Below are positions 25,981 through 35,475 of a stretch of 64,000 bases of DNA, piece after piece; the first letter of the stretch is position 1; each line of letters opens with the position of its first letter. Both the position numbers and the translations under genes were made by a program. The notes under the pieces are model-generated. The model made no database searches. It was not told where the DNA came from and saw nothing but the letters and a program-made list of their open reading frames with translations. Source of the stretch: Calothrix sp. HK-06 (GTDB lineage Bacteria; Cyanobacteriota; Cyanobacteriia; Cyanobacteriales; Nostocaceae); assembly GCF_001904745.1 (NCBI RefSeq), contig NZ_MRCD01000021.1:38287-102286 (forward strand), in the 5' to 3' direction.

Positions 25981-26513
25981 TTCCTGTATAATCCTCTTAA
26001 TTTACTAAAATTGCGACGTTTTAATACAGCTCACAAAACAGAAGGAATAAACATACTTCTTCACGTTTTGTAACTGCCCATGAGGAATTAACGTTTGTTT
26101 TTGACGTTCTCAGCTACTTCAAAAGTTACCAAGATTTATGAGAAGCCAACTAGCATGTCGCTCTAAGACTCCCACGGTGTCGTCACAACCGCACCAAACC
26201 GCAGCTTAAAAAGTCATGCGTGTTTTCTTAACCAATCTTAACTTACCACATTGTTCGCCTTTATGCCTCACTTTCACTTGTAAATCAGGGATAAAACGCA
26301 AACACCCACTACTAATATCAATATCAGAAAATTAACAATTTGACACATGTTTTCTCAGAAAACTTAAAATTTACGTTTCTTCACGGAGTCACGCGGCGCC
26401 AGCCAAACAATACCCGAACAATTACGCACACAAACACAAGCGCACGGCTGAAGTGAGCTAATATGGGCAGTATTGAGATAATCGAGATAACAGGTAATAG
26501 CGGCGGTGGTAAC
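25981..26513. other. Divergent control region of psbD and ycf4
   Basis: About 530 bases between the psbD start (minus) and the ycf4 start (plus). It must carry the light-regulated psbD promoter and leader and the ycf4 promoter, but I cannot place them by eye. One GGCGCC lies at 26395. Confidence 0.5.
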
Positions 26514-27110
26514 ATGACAGCTTCAACAACAATAAATAAAGGTGAATCGCCCAACGGCGATAACTCCGCTTCAAACGTTTTGAATCAAAAAGTTCTGGGT
26601 TCTCGTCGATTTAGCAATTACTGGTGGGCTATTGTTGTTACTTCTGGTGCAACAGGGTTCTTACTGGCTGGATTGTCAAGTTATCTTAAAGTAAATTTAC
26701 TTCCCGTCACGGATGCCACCCAATTAATCTTCATCCCCCAAGGCATCGTAATGGGGCTATATGGTATAGCTGGTTTACTTCTATCGCTTTACCTTTGGCT
26801 GGCAATTTTATGGGATATCGGTGGCGGTTATAACGAATTTAATCGCGAGACGAATAAAATTAAAATTTTTCGTTGGGGTTTTCCTGGTAAAAACCGCAAA
26901 ATCGAGATTGACTTTTCGACCCAAGATGTACAATCAGTGCGCGTTGAAATTAAAGAGGGTCTAAACCCCCGTCGTGCGCTGTATTTGCGCGTCAAGGGTC
27001 GTCGAGACATTCCTTTAACACGAGTTGGGCAACCAATTCCATTAAAAGATTTGGAAGTTGAAGGCGCCAAACTAGCTCGATTTTTAGATGTGTCCGTAGA
27101 AGGTCTTTAA
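26514..27110 (+). CDS. ycf4: Photosystem I assembly protein Ycf4
   Basis: Thylakoid membrane protein that helps assemble photosystem I. The chosen 198-residue form starts MTASTTINKGES; family features follow: SRRFSNYWWA near 32, two hydrophobic hairpin helices (VVTSGATGFLLAGLSSYL and GIAGLLLSLYLWLAIL), WDIGGGYNEFNR, RWGFPGKNRKIE, and a C-terminal domain with VKGRRDIPLTRVGQP. A longer frame from an ATG at 26463 would add 17 residues that do not fit the family. The start at 26514 is supported by homology more than by its weak ribosome site. Other cyanobacteria also place it divergent from or near psbD. Confidence 0.92.
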   Translation: MTASTTINKGESPNGDNSASNVLNQKVLGSRRFSNYWWAIVVTSGATGFLLAGLSSYLKVNLLPVTDATQLIFIPQGIVMGLYGIAGLLLSLYLWLAILWDIGGGYNEFNRETNKIKIFRWGFPGKNRKIEIDFSTQDVQSVRVEIKEGLNPRRALYLRVKGRRDIPLTRVGQPIPLKDLEVEGAKLARFLDVSVEGL

Positions 27111-27116
27111 AAATAA

Positions 27117-27148
27117 TTAGATTTTAGATGAACCCATCTAAAATCTAA
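27117..27148. terminator. Hairpin after ycf4
   Basis: TTAGATTTTAGATG pairs with CATCTAAAATCTAA across a 4-base loop, starting six bases after the stop. No long T run follows, so termination is only likely. Confidence 0.5.
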
Positions 27149-27204
27149 CTAAAATCTAAAATTTTGATTAAGATACTCAAGTTGAGAGTAAAACTGGTGA
27201 AGGT

Positions 27205-28011
27205 GTGAAAATTCCTAAGTTTTTGATAGCACTTGTAGTTGTAGGAGCTTTAGTTTTGGGTGGATGTACGACACCACAAGCAAGTACTAGTAGCGACTCA
27301 ACTGCAACGGCAGTCGAAGCAAAAACCACAGCGACGACAGCTACAACAACAGAGACGGCAACTCAAACAACCTCTGTATCTCAAAATAATAGTGAAATTC
27401 CTCTTATGAACGATTTACCACAACTCGAAGGAAAGGCAACCGTAGTGATGACCGTTAAAGGTTCACCCATCACTATTGAAGTTGACGGCACAAATGCTCC
27501 AATTTCAGCTGGAAATTTTGTTGATTTAGTTCAAAGAGGTGTTTACAATGGCTTATCTTTCCACCGGGTTGTACGCAGTCCTCAGCCATTTGTAGTTCAA
27601 GGTGGAGACCCCCAAAGTAAAGACACTAACTTCCCAGCAAACAGGTTGGGTTCAGGTGGCTTTATCGATAAAAATACTGGTAGTGAACGGCGTATCCCCT
27701 TAGAAATTAAACCCAAAGGTTCAGATGCTCCTATCTACGGTAAAACTTTCCAAGAAGCAAGAATTAGCCAACCCCCTTTACTTACTCATAAGTTAGGCGC
27801 CGTTGCAATGGCACGTTCCCAAATGCCCAACTCCGCTTCTTCACAGTTCTACTTTGCTTTAGCAGACCTCGAATTTCTCGATGGTTCGTATGCTGTATTT
27901 GGTTACGTTACCGACGGTATGGATATCGTTGACAAAATTCAGCAAGGTGACCGCATTGACGATGCAAAAGTCACACAAGGTGCTGAAAACCTCAAAAATG
28001 GCGGAAAGTAG
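27205..28011 (+). CDS. Cyclophilin-type peptidyl-prolyl isomerase, lipoprotein
   Basis: Prolyl cis-trans isomerase of the cyclophilin fold, 268 residues. A lipoprotein signal peptide opens it: hydrophobic [11 protein letters not shown], then the lipobox LGGC (Cys near 21). So it is probably anchored to a membrane outside the cytoplasm. A Thr/Ala-rich linker (about 22-70) precedes the catalytic domain with [26 protein letters not shown] and VQGGDPQ. Then [18 protein letters not shown] and [17 protein letters not shown] follow, all cyclophilin core motifs. The start is GTG at 27205 with GGTGAAGG just upstream. Confidence 0.92.
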   Translation: MKIPKFLIALVVVGALVLGGCTTPQASTSSDSTATAVEAKTTATTATTTETATQTTSVSQNNSEIPLMNDLPQLEGKATVVMTVKGSPITIEVDGTNAPISAGNFVDLVQRGVYNGLSFHRVVRSPQPFVVQGGDPQSKDTNFPANRLGSGGFIDKNTGSERRIPLEIKPKGSDAPIYGKTFQEARISQPPLLTHKLGAVAMARSQMPNSASSQFYFALADLEFLDGSYAVFGYVTDGMDIVDKIQQGDRIDDAKVTQGAENLKNGGK

Positions 28012-28070
28012 GGTGTGTGACGCTACAAAAAATCTTAAATAAAGCAATTGATCTGGTAGCGTCACGCACC
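28012..28070. repeat. Inverted repeat after the cyclophilin gene
   Basis: GGTGTGTGACGCTAC (28012-28026) pairs with GTAGCGTCACGCACC (28056-28070), one wobble, with a 29-base loop. Probably an interspersed repeat acting as a 3' hairpin. Confidence 0.7.
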
Positions 28071-28100
28071 TTATAAGTTAGTCTTGGTGCTTTTAATTCT

Positions 28101-29252
28101 ATGAATTCGGTTGTTGTAACTGGTATTGGTTTAATTTCAGCGATAGGTGAAAACTTGGAAGCAAGCTGGCAAAGTCTTATTGCTGGAAAAACAGGAATTA
28201 GTTTACGACAACCATTTTCAGAACTTGCACCACGTCCTTTGGCGATGATTGGTACACAACCAGTTGAGTTACAAGCTTTAACTCAACTGGTTGTTTTTTC
28301 TGCACTCCAAGATGCCGGTTTGGCGCCACAAAAACTTGACTGTGGTGTGGTTATTGGTTCTAGTCGTGCATATCAAGCAACATGGGAAAAAATGGCGCCT
28401 AATGTGTGGAATGTGGGTCATAAATCTAATAACAAAACTCAATGGGGAAATAATTGGCTTAATAGTCTACCCCATATGAACGCTATCTCAGTTGCTCGAT
28501 TAATCGGCGCCACTGGTATAGTTTTAGCCCCAATGGCTGCATGTGCAACGGGAATAATTGCTCTTATTCAAGCCGCATCACTTATTCAAACTGGTCAATG
28601 TCTACGTGTAATTGCAGGGGCAATGGAAGCACCAATTACACCAATGACTATTAATGGGTTCTCACAAATGGGTGCTTTAGCAAAAACTGGAGCATACCCA
28701 TTTGATAAACATCGCGAAGGTTTGGCTTTAGGTGAAGGTGGAGCGGTATTTGTTTTAGAGTCAGAACAGTTAGCGAAACAGAGAAACGCAAGAATTTATG
28801 GTAAATTTCTTGGCTTTGCATCAACTGCTGACGCTTATCATCCTAACTCCCCAGACCCCGAAGGAAAAATGGCGACTTTTGCAATCAAACAATGTTTACA
28901 ACGCAGCAATTTGTACCCCCACGACATCGACTACATTCATGCCCACGGCACCGCTACAATACTTAACGATGAAGTCGAAAGTCGTATTATCAAGCATGTT
29001 TTTACACATTACCCATACGTCAGTTCAACTAAAGGCGCCACAGGTCATACAATTGGCGCCAGTGGTGCTTTAGGTGTGGCATTCTCGCTACTCGCATTAA
29101 AAAATCAAATACTCCCACCATGCGTGGGTTTGCACGAAACAGACTTTGACTTAAATTTAGTTACCGAAGCCCACGTAAGTAGAATCAAAACAGCAATGTG
29201 CTTAAGTTTTGGGTTTGGTGGAACTAACGCAGTAATTACTCTAGGAAATTAA
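28101..29252 (+). CDS. Beta-ketoacyl-ACP synthase (FabF/KAS II-like)
   Basis: Condensing enzyme of the thiolase fold, 383 residues, somewhat shorter than FabF (about 410). The active-site triad is present: Cys148 in MAACATG, His in YIHAHGTAT (near 277), and His in GATGHTIGASGALG (near 313). The C-terminal SFGFGGTNAV is also there. Start MNSVVVTGIGLIS is a normal KAS beginning. It may act in fatty-acid synthesis or a specialised lipid route; the neighbours (cyclophilin, tadA, plsC) do not decide. A second FabF elsewhere would be expected in the genome. Confidence 0.88.
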   Translation: MNSVVVTGIGLISAIGENLEASWQSLIAGKTGISLRQPFSELAPRPLAMIGTQPVELQALTQLVVFSALQDAGLAPQKLDCGVVIGSSRAYQATWEKMAPNVWNVGHKSNNKTQWGNNWLNSLPHMNAISVARLIGATGIVLAPMAACATGIIALIQAASLIQTGQCLRVIAGAMEAPITPMTINGFSQMGALAKTGAYPFDKHREGLALGEGGAVFVLESEQLAKQRNARIYGKFLGFASTADAYHPNSPDPEGKMATFAIKQCLQRSNLYPHDIDYIHAHGTATILNDEVESRIIKHVFTHYPYVSSTKGATGHTIGASGALGVAFSLLALKNQILPPCVGLHETDFDLNLVTEAHVSRIKTAMCLSFGFGGTNAVITLGN

Positions 29253-29366
29253 TAGAAATTGACAACTAATGGTTGTCGAATTTTTTTGAAATTTTTATTT
29301 ATAAATTTTCCCAACAAAATATAAAATATTTTTTCATGAGAGAATTTTAATAATAAGAAAAAATTA

Positions 29367-29846
29367 ATGGAATACTCAGAATATCTTATACATCGACAAT
29401 GGATGAATCACGCTTTACAATTAGCTCAATCTGCGGGTGGCGCAGGTGATATTCCTGTAGGGGCAGTGATAATTAACTCCAACGGGGAATTAATTGCAGA
29501 AGGTGAGAACAGAAAAGAACGCGACCAAGATCCAACTGCCCACGCGGAAATAGTCGCATTGAGGGCAGCATCCAGTTCGTTAAAAACTTGGCGCCTACAT
29601 GAATGTATTCTCTACGTCACCCTTGAGCCTTGCCCGATGTGTGCTGGAGCAATTGTACATTCCCGTGTGGGACTTGTTGTATATGGAGTGGATGATGCTA
29701 AAACTGGCGCGTTGCGAACAGTTCTAAACATCCCTGATAGTGCGGCTTCCAATCATCGATTAAGTGTCATTGGAGGCATTCTGGAATCTGATTGCCGTAA
29801 CATTCTACAAACCTGGTTTGCAAATCGACGACATTCAACTTCGTAA
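29367..29846 (+). CDS. tadA: tRNA-specific adenosine deaminase
   Basis: Converts A34 to inosine in the anticodon of tRNA-Arg(ACG). The 159-residue cytidine-deaminase-fold protein has the zinc site HAE (His59, Glu61) and PCPMC (Cys89, Cys92). It also has the usual DIPVGAVI (28-35), and NRKERDQDPTAHAE right before the site. The start MEYSEYLIHRQWM is plausible. It follows the ketoacyl synthase on the same strand after about 115 AT-rich bases. Confidence 0.93.
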   Translation: MEYSEYLIHRQWMNHALQLAQSAGGAGDIPVGAVIINSNGELIAEGENRKERDQDPTAHAEIVALRAASSSLKTWRLHECILYVTLEPCPMCAGAIVHSRVGLVVYGVDDAKTGALRTVLNIPDSAASNHRLSVIGGILESDCRNILQTWFANRRHSTS

Positions 29847-29960
29847 GGGGACAGAGTTAAAACTGTCCAGCTGGTGTCACAAAAATGAGGGAAGAAAATT
29901 TACGGTGTATCTAATCAGATTTTTTATCACATCTTACCCGACAATCCGTCTGCCACCACT

Positions 29961-30725
29961 ATGACCGAATTTCACTGCCCAAAGGATAAAAGCCACTACA
30001 ATTTAGCCCCTAGTGCTGCTAATCCAATTGCATTTACCAATATCTCGCGCGTCTCTCCAATTTTGGCTCCTTTGGCGTATCTGTTAGGGCGCTATTTGCT
30101 TTTACCTTTGTTTTTTGGCCATATTTCCGTCACTGGACAACAATACATCCCTAAAGAAGGTCCAGTAATTCTTGCCCCCACTCATCGGTCAAGGTGGGAT
30201 GCATTATTCGTTCCCTATGCAGCAGGACGTTGCGTAACAGGACGCGACTTGCGATTTATGGTGACTATAACTGAATGCCAAGGATTGCAAGGATGGTTTA
30301 TTAAACATTTAGGAGGGTTCCCAGTTAATCTCAAACACCCTTCAGTTACTACGCTTCGTCACGCAGTCGATTTACTCGTTCGTGGTGAAACGCTAGTTAT
30401 TTTTCCTGAAGGTGGTATTCGTAAAGGTAAACTTCACCCTCTAAAACCTGGAATTGCCCGTCTAGCCCTAAGTGCAGAATCTAATCATGCCCCCTTGGGA
30501 GTAAAAATAGTTCCTATAAGTATAGATTACAGTCGAACTAACCCAACTTGGGGTACAAACGTCAGTATCAACATTGGTAAACCAATTAAAGTTGCTGATT
30601 ATTTAGGCTCGAACACAAAACTTGGTGCCAAAATGCTTACGGCAGATTTAGCGTCTTCGTTACAACAACTCAGTCAATCCGCAGTTCGCAGTTCGCAATT
30701 CGCAATTCACAATTATGTTTCTTAA
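29961..30725 (+). CDS. 1-acyl-sn-glycerol-3-phosphate acyltransferase (PlsC family)
   Basis: Acyltransferase making phosphatidic acid, or a related step, at the membrane. The 254-residue protein shows the family boxes: THRSRWDAL (the H-x4-D motif, near 76), GGFPVN, FPEGGIRKGKL (motif III, near 150) and VKIVPISIDY (motif IV). A hydrophobic segment near 35-50 would hold it at the membrane. The last 15 codons (SQSAVRSSQFAIHNYVS) come from an AGTTCGCAGTTCGCAATTCGC run, a repeat-like C-terminal extension. Its stop overlaps the end of the convergent protease gene by 4 bases. Confidence 0.88.
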   Translation: MTEFHCPKDKSHYNLAPSAANPIAFTNISRVSPILAPLAYLLGRYLLLPLFFGHISVTGQQYIPKEGPVILAPTHRSRWDALFVPYAAGRCVTGRDLRFMVTITECQGLQGWFIKHLGGFPVNLKHPSVTTLRHAVDLLVRGETLVIFPEGGIRKGKLHPLKPGIARLALSAESNHAPLGVKIVPISIDYSRTNPTWGTNVSINIGKPIKVADYLGSNTKLGAKMLTADLASSLQQLSQSAVRSSQFAIHNYVS

Positions 30726-32824
30726 GTTCCTAATTTTAGCTCCCAGTTATTAAGGGTTCCCACATCTTGCAGCGCGTAGTCAATAACCCAAAGGAACCAT
30801 CGACCTATGGAAGGTGTATCGATTAATTGAGTTAATGCAGGCGCCGAACTTCGAGTATAATTCGCGTTTAACTCCTGACGACGACCTAAAGTTCGGCTTT
30901 GTAATAAAACCCGTTGATTGTTTGGCGATATTAAATAAATTTCTAAATCACCCAAAAAATCATGGGTAATACTAATACTTACCTCAATATTCTTCACCAA
31001 ACTAGAGTCCGTAATTACTATTAAGCTTTTCACCCCCTGTCGGTCGTTGTCAGGAATTGTTAATCGATTTTGATTTTTTCCCGTAACTTCTCTTACCGCT
31101 TTATTCGCACTTGCTGATTGCTGTGCTGCTCTTACAGCATTGCGCGCCGAAACTTTCCCATATCCAAACCACTCGGAATGACCGTTGACATCATAGCTAC
31201 CAGCACGCATTCCCAGTTGTGGGTCAGGGTCTTTATCTACAATTTTATCCGCCGTCTCTTGTAATATTTTCTTAACCTGCTGCGCGCTAAGTAAAGGGTT
31301 CACCGACAAAACTAGTGCGGCAACACCTGCAACAACTGGGGTGGCACTCGATGTTCCTCCAAAATCACTTGTGAAATCAGCCGTATCGTATCCTGCTGCT
31401 CCTAACTGGTCAGTTGTAAGTACTCCTAATCCAGGTAATGCAGCAGCGATAGGTGGTGTTGTATATACATACCCTGTGGTTTGAAACCACATTCCTGGGG
31501 GTGCATTATTGCTTGGAGCGCAAACAGAAATGGCTTTTCCCCAATTGCTATAAGCTGCTTTTTTACCTAAACTGGTCGTTGCTGCAACGGCAATAACATC
31601 AGGATGTATAGCGAAACCACTGAGCCACTTAGTATCTCCAAATACAACATTTCTAATCCAGTTTTTTTCATTCAATGTGCCATCAATGGGGCGATTAGCA
31701 TTCCCAGCAGCAAATAAAATCACACAACCTTTACCATTGCGACCTTTTGTTGCTGCGCGTGTAATTGCTGCACGTTGCCGTAATGATAAAGGAAAGTAAA
31801 CAGCAGAGGCGCCCCAACTGCAAGAAATTACACTTGCTCCTTTTTCTACTGCCCAATCAAAAATTTGTTCAATAGACTCATCATCTAGAAAACCAGTAGT
31901 ACGAATTGGCATTAAAGCACAACCAGGCGCCACTCCCACAATACCCGTTCCATTTTCAGATGCAACAGCCACACCCGCACAAGCCGTTCCATGACTATTT
32001 GCGCTTCCATCTGGTAGCGGTAAAAAATTATTATCCTTCAAATTTCTCGGTGCCACAACTTTTCCAGCACCTTGAAAATCGGGGTGGTTCAAATCGAAAG
32101 AATCATCGACAACAGCTACTACAACCGAACGGACACCGCGTGTAACATCCCAAGCTTGTTCAGCAAAAATATGTGCCCCTTCTTTTAATTGACTGCCACC
32201 ACTATTATTGAGATACCATTGCTGTGGATAAAGGGTATCACGAGGTCTATAGTGCGGTTCAGTACGGATAATAACATTTGCTTCAGCCACTAAAACTTCG
32301 GGTAGAGACTGTAATCGATTTGTAATTTTAATTGGGTTTTCAGTAGCACCTTTACCAACCAAAAATACAAACGTGTTAGGCAATCCCTCTACGGGTTTAT
32401 CTTGAATTAAATTTAAAGTTGCAGCAATTGTCTTGATTAAAGCTGCATCAATAGAGGGTGCAAATTGAACTGTAATTTGGTCTCCTAAATAAACAAGTGT
32501 GCCAGGATTATTCTCAACTTCGTAAACATGACTGGCAAAATCTACACTCGACGAGTTGCGTGCTTGTTGCATCGCCGTATCTAACTGTGCTGACGGAACT
32601 GTAAATACTTCAAGGTTTGCACCAGGTATAGTACGGCGCCAGTTACCCCAGCTAACCTGAGATAAATCTTGAGTTGACAAATTACGACTAAGACGAACAG
32701 TAAAGCGGTCATTAACTTTTTGTAGTGCTAACTCTTCACCACCACGCTGAAGAATCATCCCCAAGCTACTTGCAGGCACACCAGAATTTAATTGCGAATC
32801 GTTAGAATTTACGTTTTGAGTCAT
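30722..32824 (-). CDS. Subtilisin-like S8 serine protease with P-domain
   Basis: Protease of 700 residues from the ATG at 32824; a TTG seven codons upstream is less likely. An N-terminal prodomain-like region (1-200) is followed by the S8 domain with the full triad: Asp in VVAVVDDSFD, His in NSHGTACAG, and Ser in GGTSSATPVVAGVAALVLS. The Asn of the oxyanion hole lies in LFAAGNANRP. A proprotein convertase P-domain closes the protein (about 590-700; FLGDLEIYLISPNNQRVLL and WFLWVIDYALQDVG). P-domains usually stabilise or target the enzyme. I see no clear signal peptide, so location is uncertain. Related cyanobacterial proteases include Ca2+-dependent ones. Confidence 0.92.
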   Translation of the reverse strand: MTQNVNSNDSQLNSGVPASSLGMILQRGGEELALQKVNDRFTVRLSRNLSTQDLSQVSWGNWRRTIPGANLEVFTVPSAQLDTAMQQARNSSSVDFASHVYEVENNPGTLVYLGDQITVQFAPSIDAALIKTIAATLNLIQDKPVEGLPNTFVFLVGKGATENPIKITNRLQSLPEVLVAEANVIIRTEPHYRPRDTLYPQQWYLNNSGGSQLKEGAHIFAEQAWDVTRGVRSVVVAVVDDSFDLNHPDFQGAGKVVAPRNLKDNNFLPLPDGSANSHGTACAGVAVASENGTGIVGVAPGCALMPIRTTGFLDDESIEQIFDWAVEKGASVISCSWGASAVYFPLSLRQRAAITRAATKGRNGKGCVILFAAGNANRPIDGTLNEKNWIRNVVFGDTKWLSGFAIHPDVIAVAATTSLGKKAAYSNWGKAISVCAPSNNAPPGMWFQTTGYVYTTPPIAAALPGLGVLTTDQLGAAGYDTADFTSDFGGTSSATPVVAGVAALVLSVNPLLSAQQVKKILQETADKIVDKDPDPQLGMRAGSYDVNGHSEWFGYGKVSARNAVRAAQQSASANKAVREVTGKNQNRLTIPDNDRQGVKSLIVITDSSLVKNIEVSISITHDFLGDLEIYLISPNNQRVLLQSRTLGRRQELNANYTRSSAPALTQLIDTPSIGRWFLWVIDYALQDVGTLNNWELKLGT

Positions 32825-33006
32825 AAAGCTACTAAAAAAGTGCAATATTGCTTACGGGAACATGGTTCAATTAATTGTGAGTCTAAATAAAAGAAACCGT
32901 TGTATGTAGCTTTGCTTTGTCAAAAAGCAAAACAGAGTTAATATACCCGAAGTTCTAATTTTTCTAAACCAATAATTTTATTAAGTTGTTCCACGAAAAT
33001 ATACTC

Positions 33007-33600
33007 ATGAAAGAAGCTGCAACTGTCACGAGGGTTCGCTTCACTTGTTTATCGTTGATAGCAGCCCTTAGCCTGTTATCACCAATTCACGCACAAGCGC
33101 AAACGCTGACACCAAACTCCAACCAAGCACAACCTATTGACCCCAACGACCCATCGAACCTGCGTCCATCAGGTCAAACCAGCAGTGTTTTGAGCATGGA
33201 AGGTGGCAAACGATTGATGTCAGAAGCTGAAGGTGCCGTTTCTTCCCAAAACTATGATAGTGCAGTTAAGAAACTTCAAGAAGCGCGCGTTGTTTTCAAC
33301 CAGCTATCCAACTTCTACCAAGAACTCACCGCTAGTTTTTCTGGCATAGATAACCGTATCGCTGACGAACAGCGTAAGAAAGCACTTGAAAGCGCCCAAA
33401 TGCGCGACCAAGCTACTTATCAACTAGCACTTGTACACCGCGCTCAAAACAAGCCTGAACTTGCTGTCCCACTGCTCGTACAAATTGTTAAAAGCCAAAA
33501 CCCTACGCGAGAATTAGGTAAAAAATCTTACCAGCAACTTTTTGAACTTGGATTTGTCAATGCTCCATTCCCACGTGGCAGCAACACCTCCTCCAAATAA
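33007..33600 (+). CDS. Secreted protein with helical repeats, unknown function
   Basis: A 197-residue protein from the ATG at 33007. A signal peptide is clear: FTCLSLIAALSLLSPIHAQA, with likely cleavage after AQA. A short polar stretch is followed by helices, one pair (YDSAVKKLQEARVVFNQLSNFYQEL) and another (TYQLALVHRAQNKPELAVPLL), resembling TPR-type repeats. No catalytic motif. Probably periplasmic. Conserved-looking but not recognised; no operon partner on the same strand nearby. Confidence 0.75.
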   Translation: MKEAATVTRVRFTCLSLIAALSLLSPIHAQAQTLTPNSNQAQPIDPNDPSNLRPSGQTSSVLSMEGGKRLMSEAEGAVSSQNYDSAVKKLQEARVVFNQLSNFYQELTASFSGIDNRIADEQRKKALESAQMRDQATYQLALVHRAQNKPELAVPLLVQIVKSQNPTRELGKKSYQQLFELGFVNAPFPRGSNTSSK

Positions 33601-33603
33601 CTG

Positions 33604-33712
33604 GCAACGGATAATAAACGGATGTAACGGATAATTGATTCAATTGATTTATAAAATACAAAGCCATGTTTGTAACCAATAACCCATCCGTTACATCCGT
33701 TGTATCCGTTGC
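33604..33712. repeat. Long inverted-repeat element (GTAACGGAT family)
   Basis: Left arm GCAACGGATAATAAACGGAT then GTAACGGAT (33604-33632); right arm ATCCGTTACATCCGTTGTAT then CCGTTGC (33686-33712). A related element lies at 45378-45466. No transposase inside; about 110 bases, MITE-like in form. Confidence 0.8.
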
Positions 33713-33745
33713 AAACTACTCTTTTTAATACAAATATATTATATA

Positions 33746-33773
33746 AAGAGACGCGACATGTCACGTCTCTACA
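33746..33773. repeat. GTAGAGACG-family palindrome
   Basis: AAAGAGACGCGACA and TGTCACGTCTCTAC; one of at least six copies in the window. It lies about 85 bases before bolA. Confidence 0.8.
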
Positions 33774-33857
33774 AGTTCAATCAAACAAGTTCAATCAAAC
33801 AAGCAGCAATAATTTTGTTAATAATAGATAATGACGTTTTGAGCAACTACAAGCGCG

Positions 33858-34109
33858 ATGATAAGTCCCTCTCAAGTTGAGGCAATGATTCAGGCAGCAC
33901 TTCCTGATGCCCAAATTAATGTTCAAAGTCAAGATGGCGAGCATTTTGATGTGACAGTTGTCTCATCGCAGTTTGCAAATAAGGGATTAGTACAGCAACA
34001 CCAGTTAGTATATCGTGCTGTACAGCAGGCTATGTCTAGTGAGGCAATACACGCCTTAGCACTCAAAACATACACCCCTGAGTCTTGGCAAACAACTTCG
34101 CAAAGCTAA
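33858..34109 (+). CDS. bolA: BolA family protein
   Basis: Small BolA/YrbA-type protein of 83 residues. It shows VEAMIQAALPDAQINVQSQD, then HFDVTVVSSQFANKGLVQQHQLVYRAV, which is the family core with the conserved His-Q-x-VY turn. BolA proteins bind CGFS-type monothiol glutaredoxins through a shared 2Fe-2S cluster. The next gene, 23 bases downstream, encodes exactly such a glutaredoxin, so the two form an operon for iron-sulfur or iron sensing. Confidence 0.92.
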   Translation: MISPSQVEAMIQAALPDAQINVQSQDGEHFDVTVVSSQFANKGLVQQHQLVYRAVQQAMSSEAIHALALKTYTPESWQTTSQS

Positions 34110-34132
34110 TTTAAACAAATTAAGGAAAAACC

Positions 34133-34456
34133 ATGACACCAGAATTACAGCAGCGTATCGACAACCTGATTAAGCAAAATAAAATCATGGTATTCATGAA
34201 AGGCAACAAGCTAATGCCTCAGTGCGGTTTCTCAAACAACGTAGTCCAAATACTCAATACTCTTGGCGTCCCTTTTGAAACAATAGACGTTTTGAGTGAT
34301 GCTGATATTCGTCAAGGTATAAAAGAATTCTCAGCTTGGCCTACAATCCCTCAAGTTTACATTAACGGAGAGTTCGTAGGTGGTTCTGATATCCTGATTG
34401 AACTTTACCAAAAAGGTGAATTACAGCAGATGGTGGAAGTTGCATTAGCTTCTTAA
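34133..34456 (+). CDS. grxD: Monothiol CGFS glutaredoxin (Grx4 type)
   Basis: A 107-residue glutaredoxin with the active site QCGFS (Cys31), the glutathione-binding TIPQVYINGEFVGGSDI (near 72-88) and KGNKLMPQ before the site. CGFS glutaredoxins carry 2Fe-2S clusters with glutathione and pass them to targets or to BolA. The ATG is preceded by AAGGAAAAA. Directly downstream of bolA and ends before a strong terminator. Confidence 0.95.
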   Translation: MTPELQQRIDNLIKQNKIMVFMKGNKLMPQCGFSNNVVQILNTLGVPFETIDVLSDADIRQGIKEFSAWPTIPQVYINGEFVGGSDILIELYQKGELQQMVEVALAS

Positions 34457-34484
34457 TTATGTAGTAGTTTCCTTTTAAACCACA

Positions 34485-34544
34485 AATAACCCCAGCCACT
34501 TAAGCAAGAATCTATAGATAGATTATTATCTGGCTGGGGTTATT
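34485..34544. terminator. Bidirectional hairpin between grxD and the small minus-strand gene
   Basis: AATAACCCCAGCCA (34485-34498) pairs exactly with TGGCTGGGGTTATT (34531-34544); loop of 32 bases. It lies between convergent genes. Confidence 0.8.
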
Positions 34545-34686
34545 AAATTAGAACAAAATTAGGGATATTCCTAAAATTTCACACCGTTGCTACTATTGAC
34601 AAAGGCAGATGATGTGCTACAATCATCTGCGTTGATGTACTATTGGTTAATGTCTCGGTCAAAAGCGCATTAACCCTTTGTTACAT

Positions 34687-34941
34687 CTAATAGTAATCGT
34701 GTTCTGGCTCAGGCTGCGTCATTGTCATTGCAAAATTAGATACATCATATAAGTAGCGAGTGGCTTCCTCCTCTAAGCGATGAATCAAGTAAGGTTCAAT
34801 TGCATTACTGTGTCGCAATGAGGCTAGATAGCCATCCAAATACATCCGCATATCGTCCGTCCGATAGCCGCGATTCCATAACTCGACGAAGGCATCGGTT
34901 ATTCTTTGATAAAAGCGGATGGTCTGTGTGTCTTGGAGCAT
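34687..34941 (-). CDS. Small conserved cyanobacterial protein (DUF6761-like)
   Basis: An 84-residue soluble protein, mostly helical: DTQTIRFYQRITDAFVELWN, GYRTDDMRMYLDGYLASLRH, YLIHRLEEEATRYLYD. It looks like a cyanobacteria-specific family (DUF6761 by my recollection) without known function. The ATG at 34941 is the only good start. Monocistronic, between a terminator and a 530-base non-coding region. Confidence 0.75.
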   Translation of the reverse strand: MLQDTQTIRFYQRITDAFVELWNRGYRTDDMRMYLDGYLASLRHSNAIEPYLIHRLEEEATRYLYDVSNFAMTMTQPEPEHDYY

Positions 34942-35475
34942 AGCTGCTTTAGAAATCTGTTTGGAATGAGAATTGTAAAATATTCAAGCTAAAAAGTGAA
35001 GTACTGAAACCATTTTGACATCAATTCATAGCTAATATATCTCCCTCAGAGAACACTTACCATAAGCTACAGTCTATTCCCATCCTATTCCAGAAGTATG
35101 GGAACAGACATGAGTGCAAAGTTATTTTTATTATTATGCATGGAAAATCGTTTCTTGCATCGATAATATTATGGAATAATTGTAACTTTTTTTCTGGGCG
35201 GTTAACGTGGTTAATATGTATCCAGCAGCTAAATGCGTAAGCTTTGGTGTTAAAAACAACGTTCGCTGCGCCATATTGAGCCATAATTGTCCAATTTCAC
35301 CCACAAGAGCCGAGAATGAGCCTGGTAGTGTCACAAAAATTTAACAATTGAGATAAATCCCTGTGTTGGCAAGGGATTGATACATAACTTAACGCTAATT
35401 TTAGGCAGTTATTATTGAATAATTTACAACTGAAGTAACAACGGTTACAAAACCTTTATACAAGGCTTTGATACC
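34942..35475. other. Intergenic region before the response regulator
   Basis: About 530 bases. A small hairpin AATCCCTG-TGTTGG-CAAGGGATT lies at about 35355-35377, roughly 100 bases before the regulator start. No gene is supported. Confidence 0.5.
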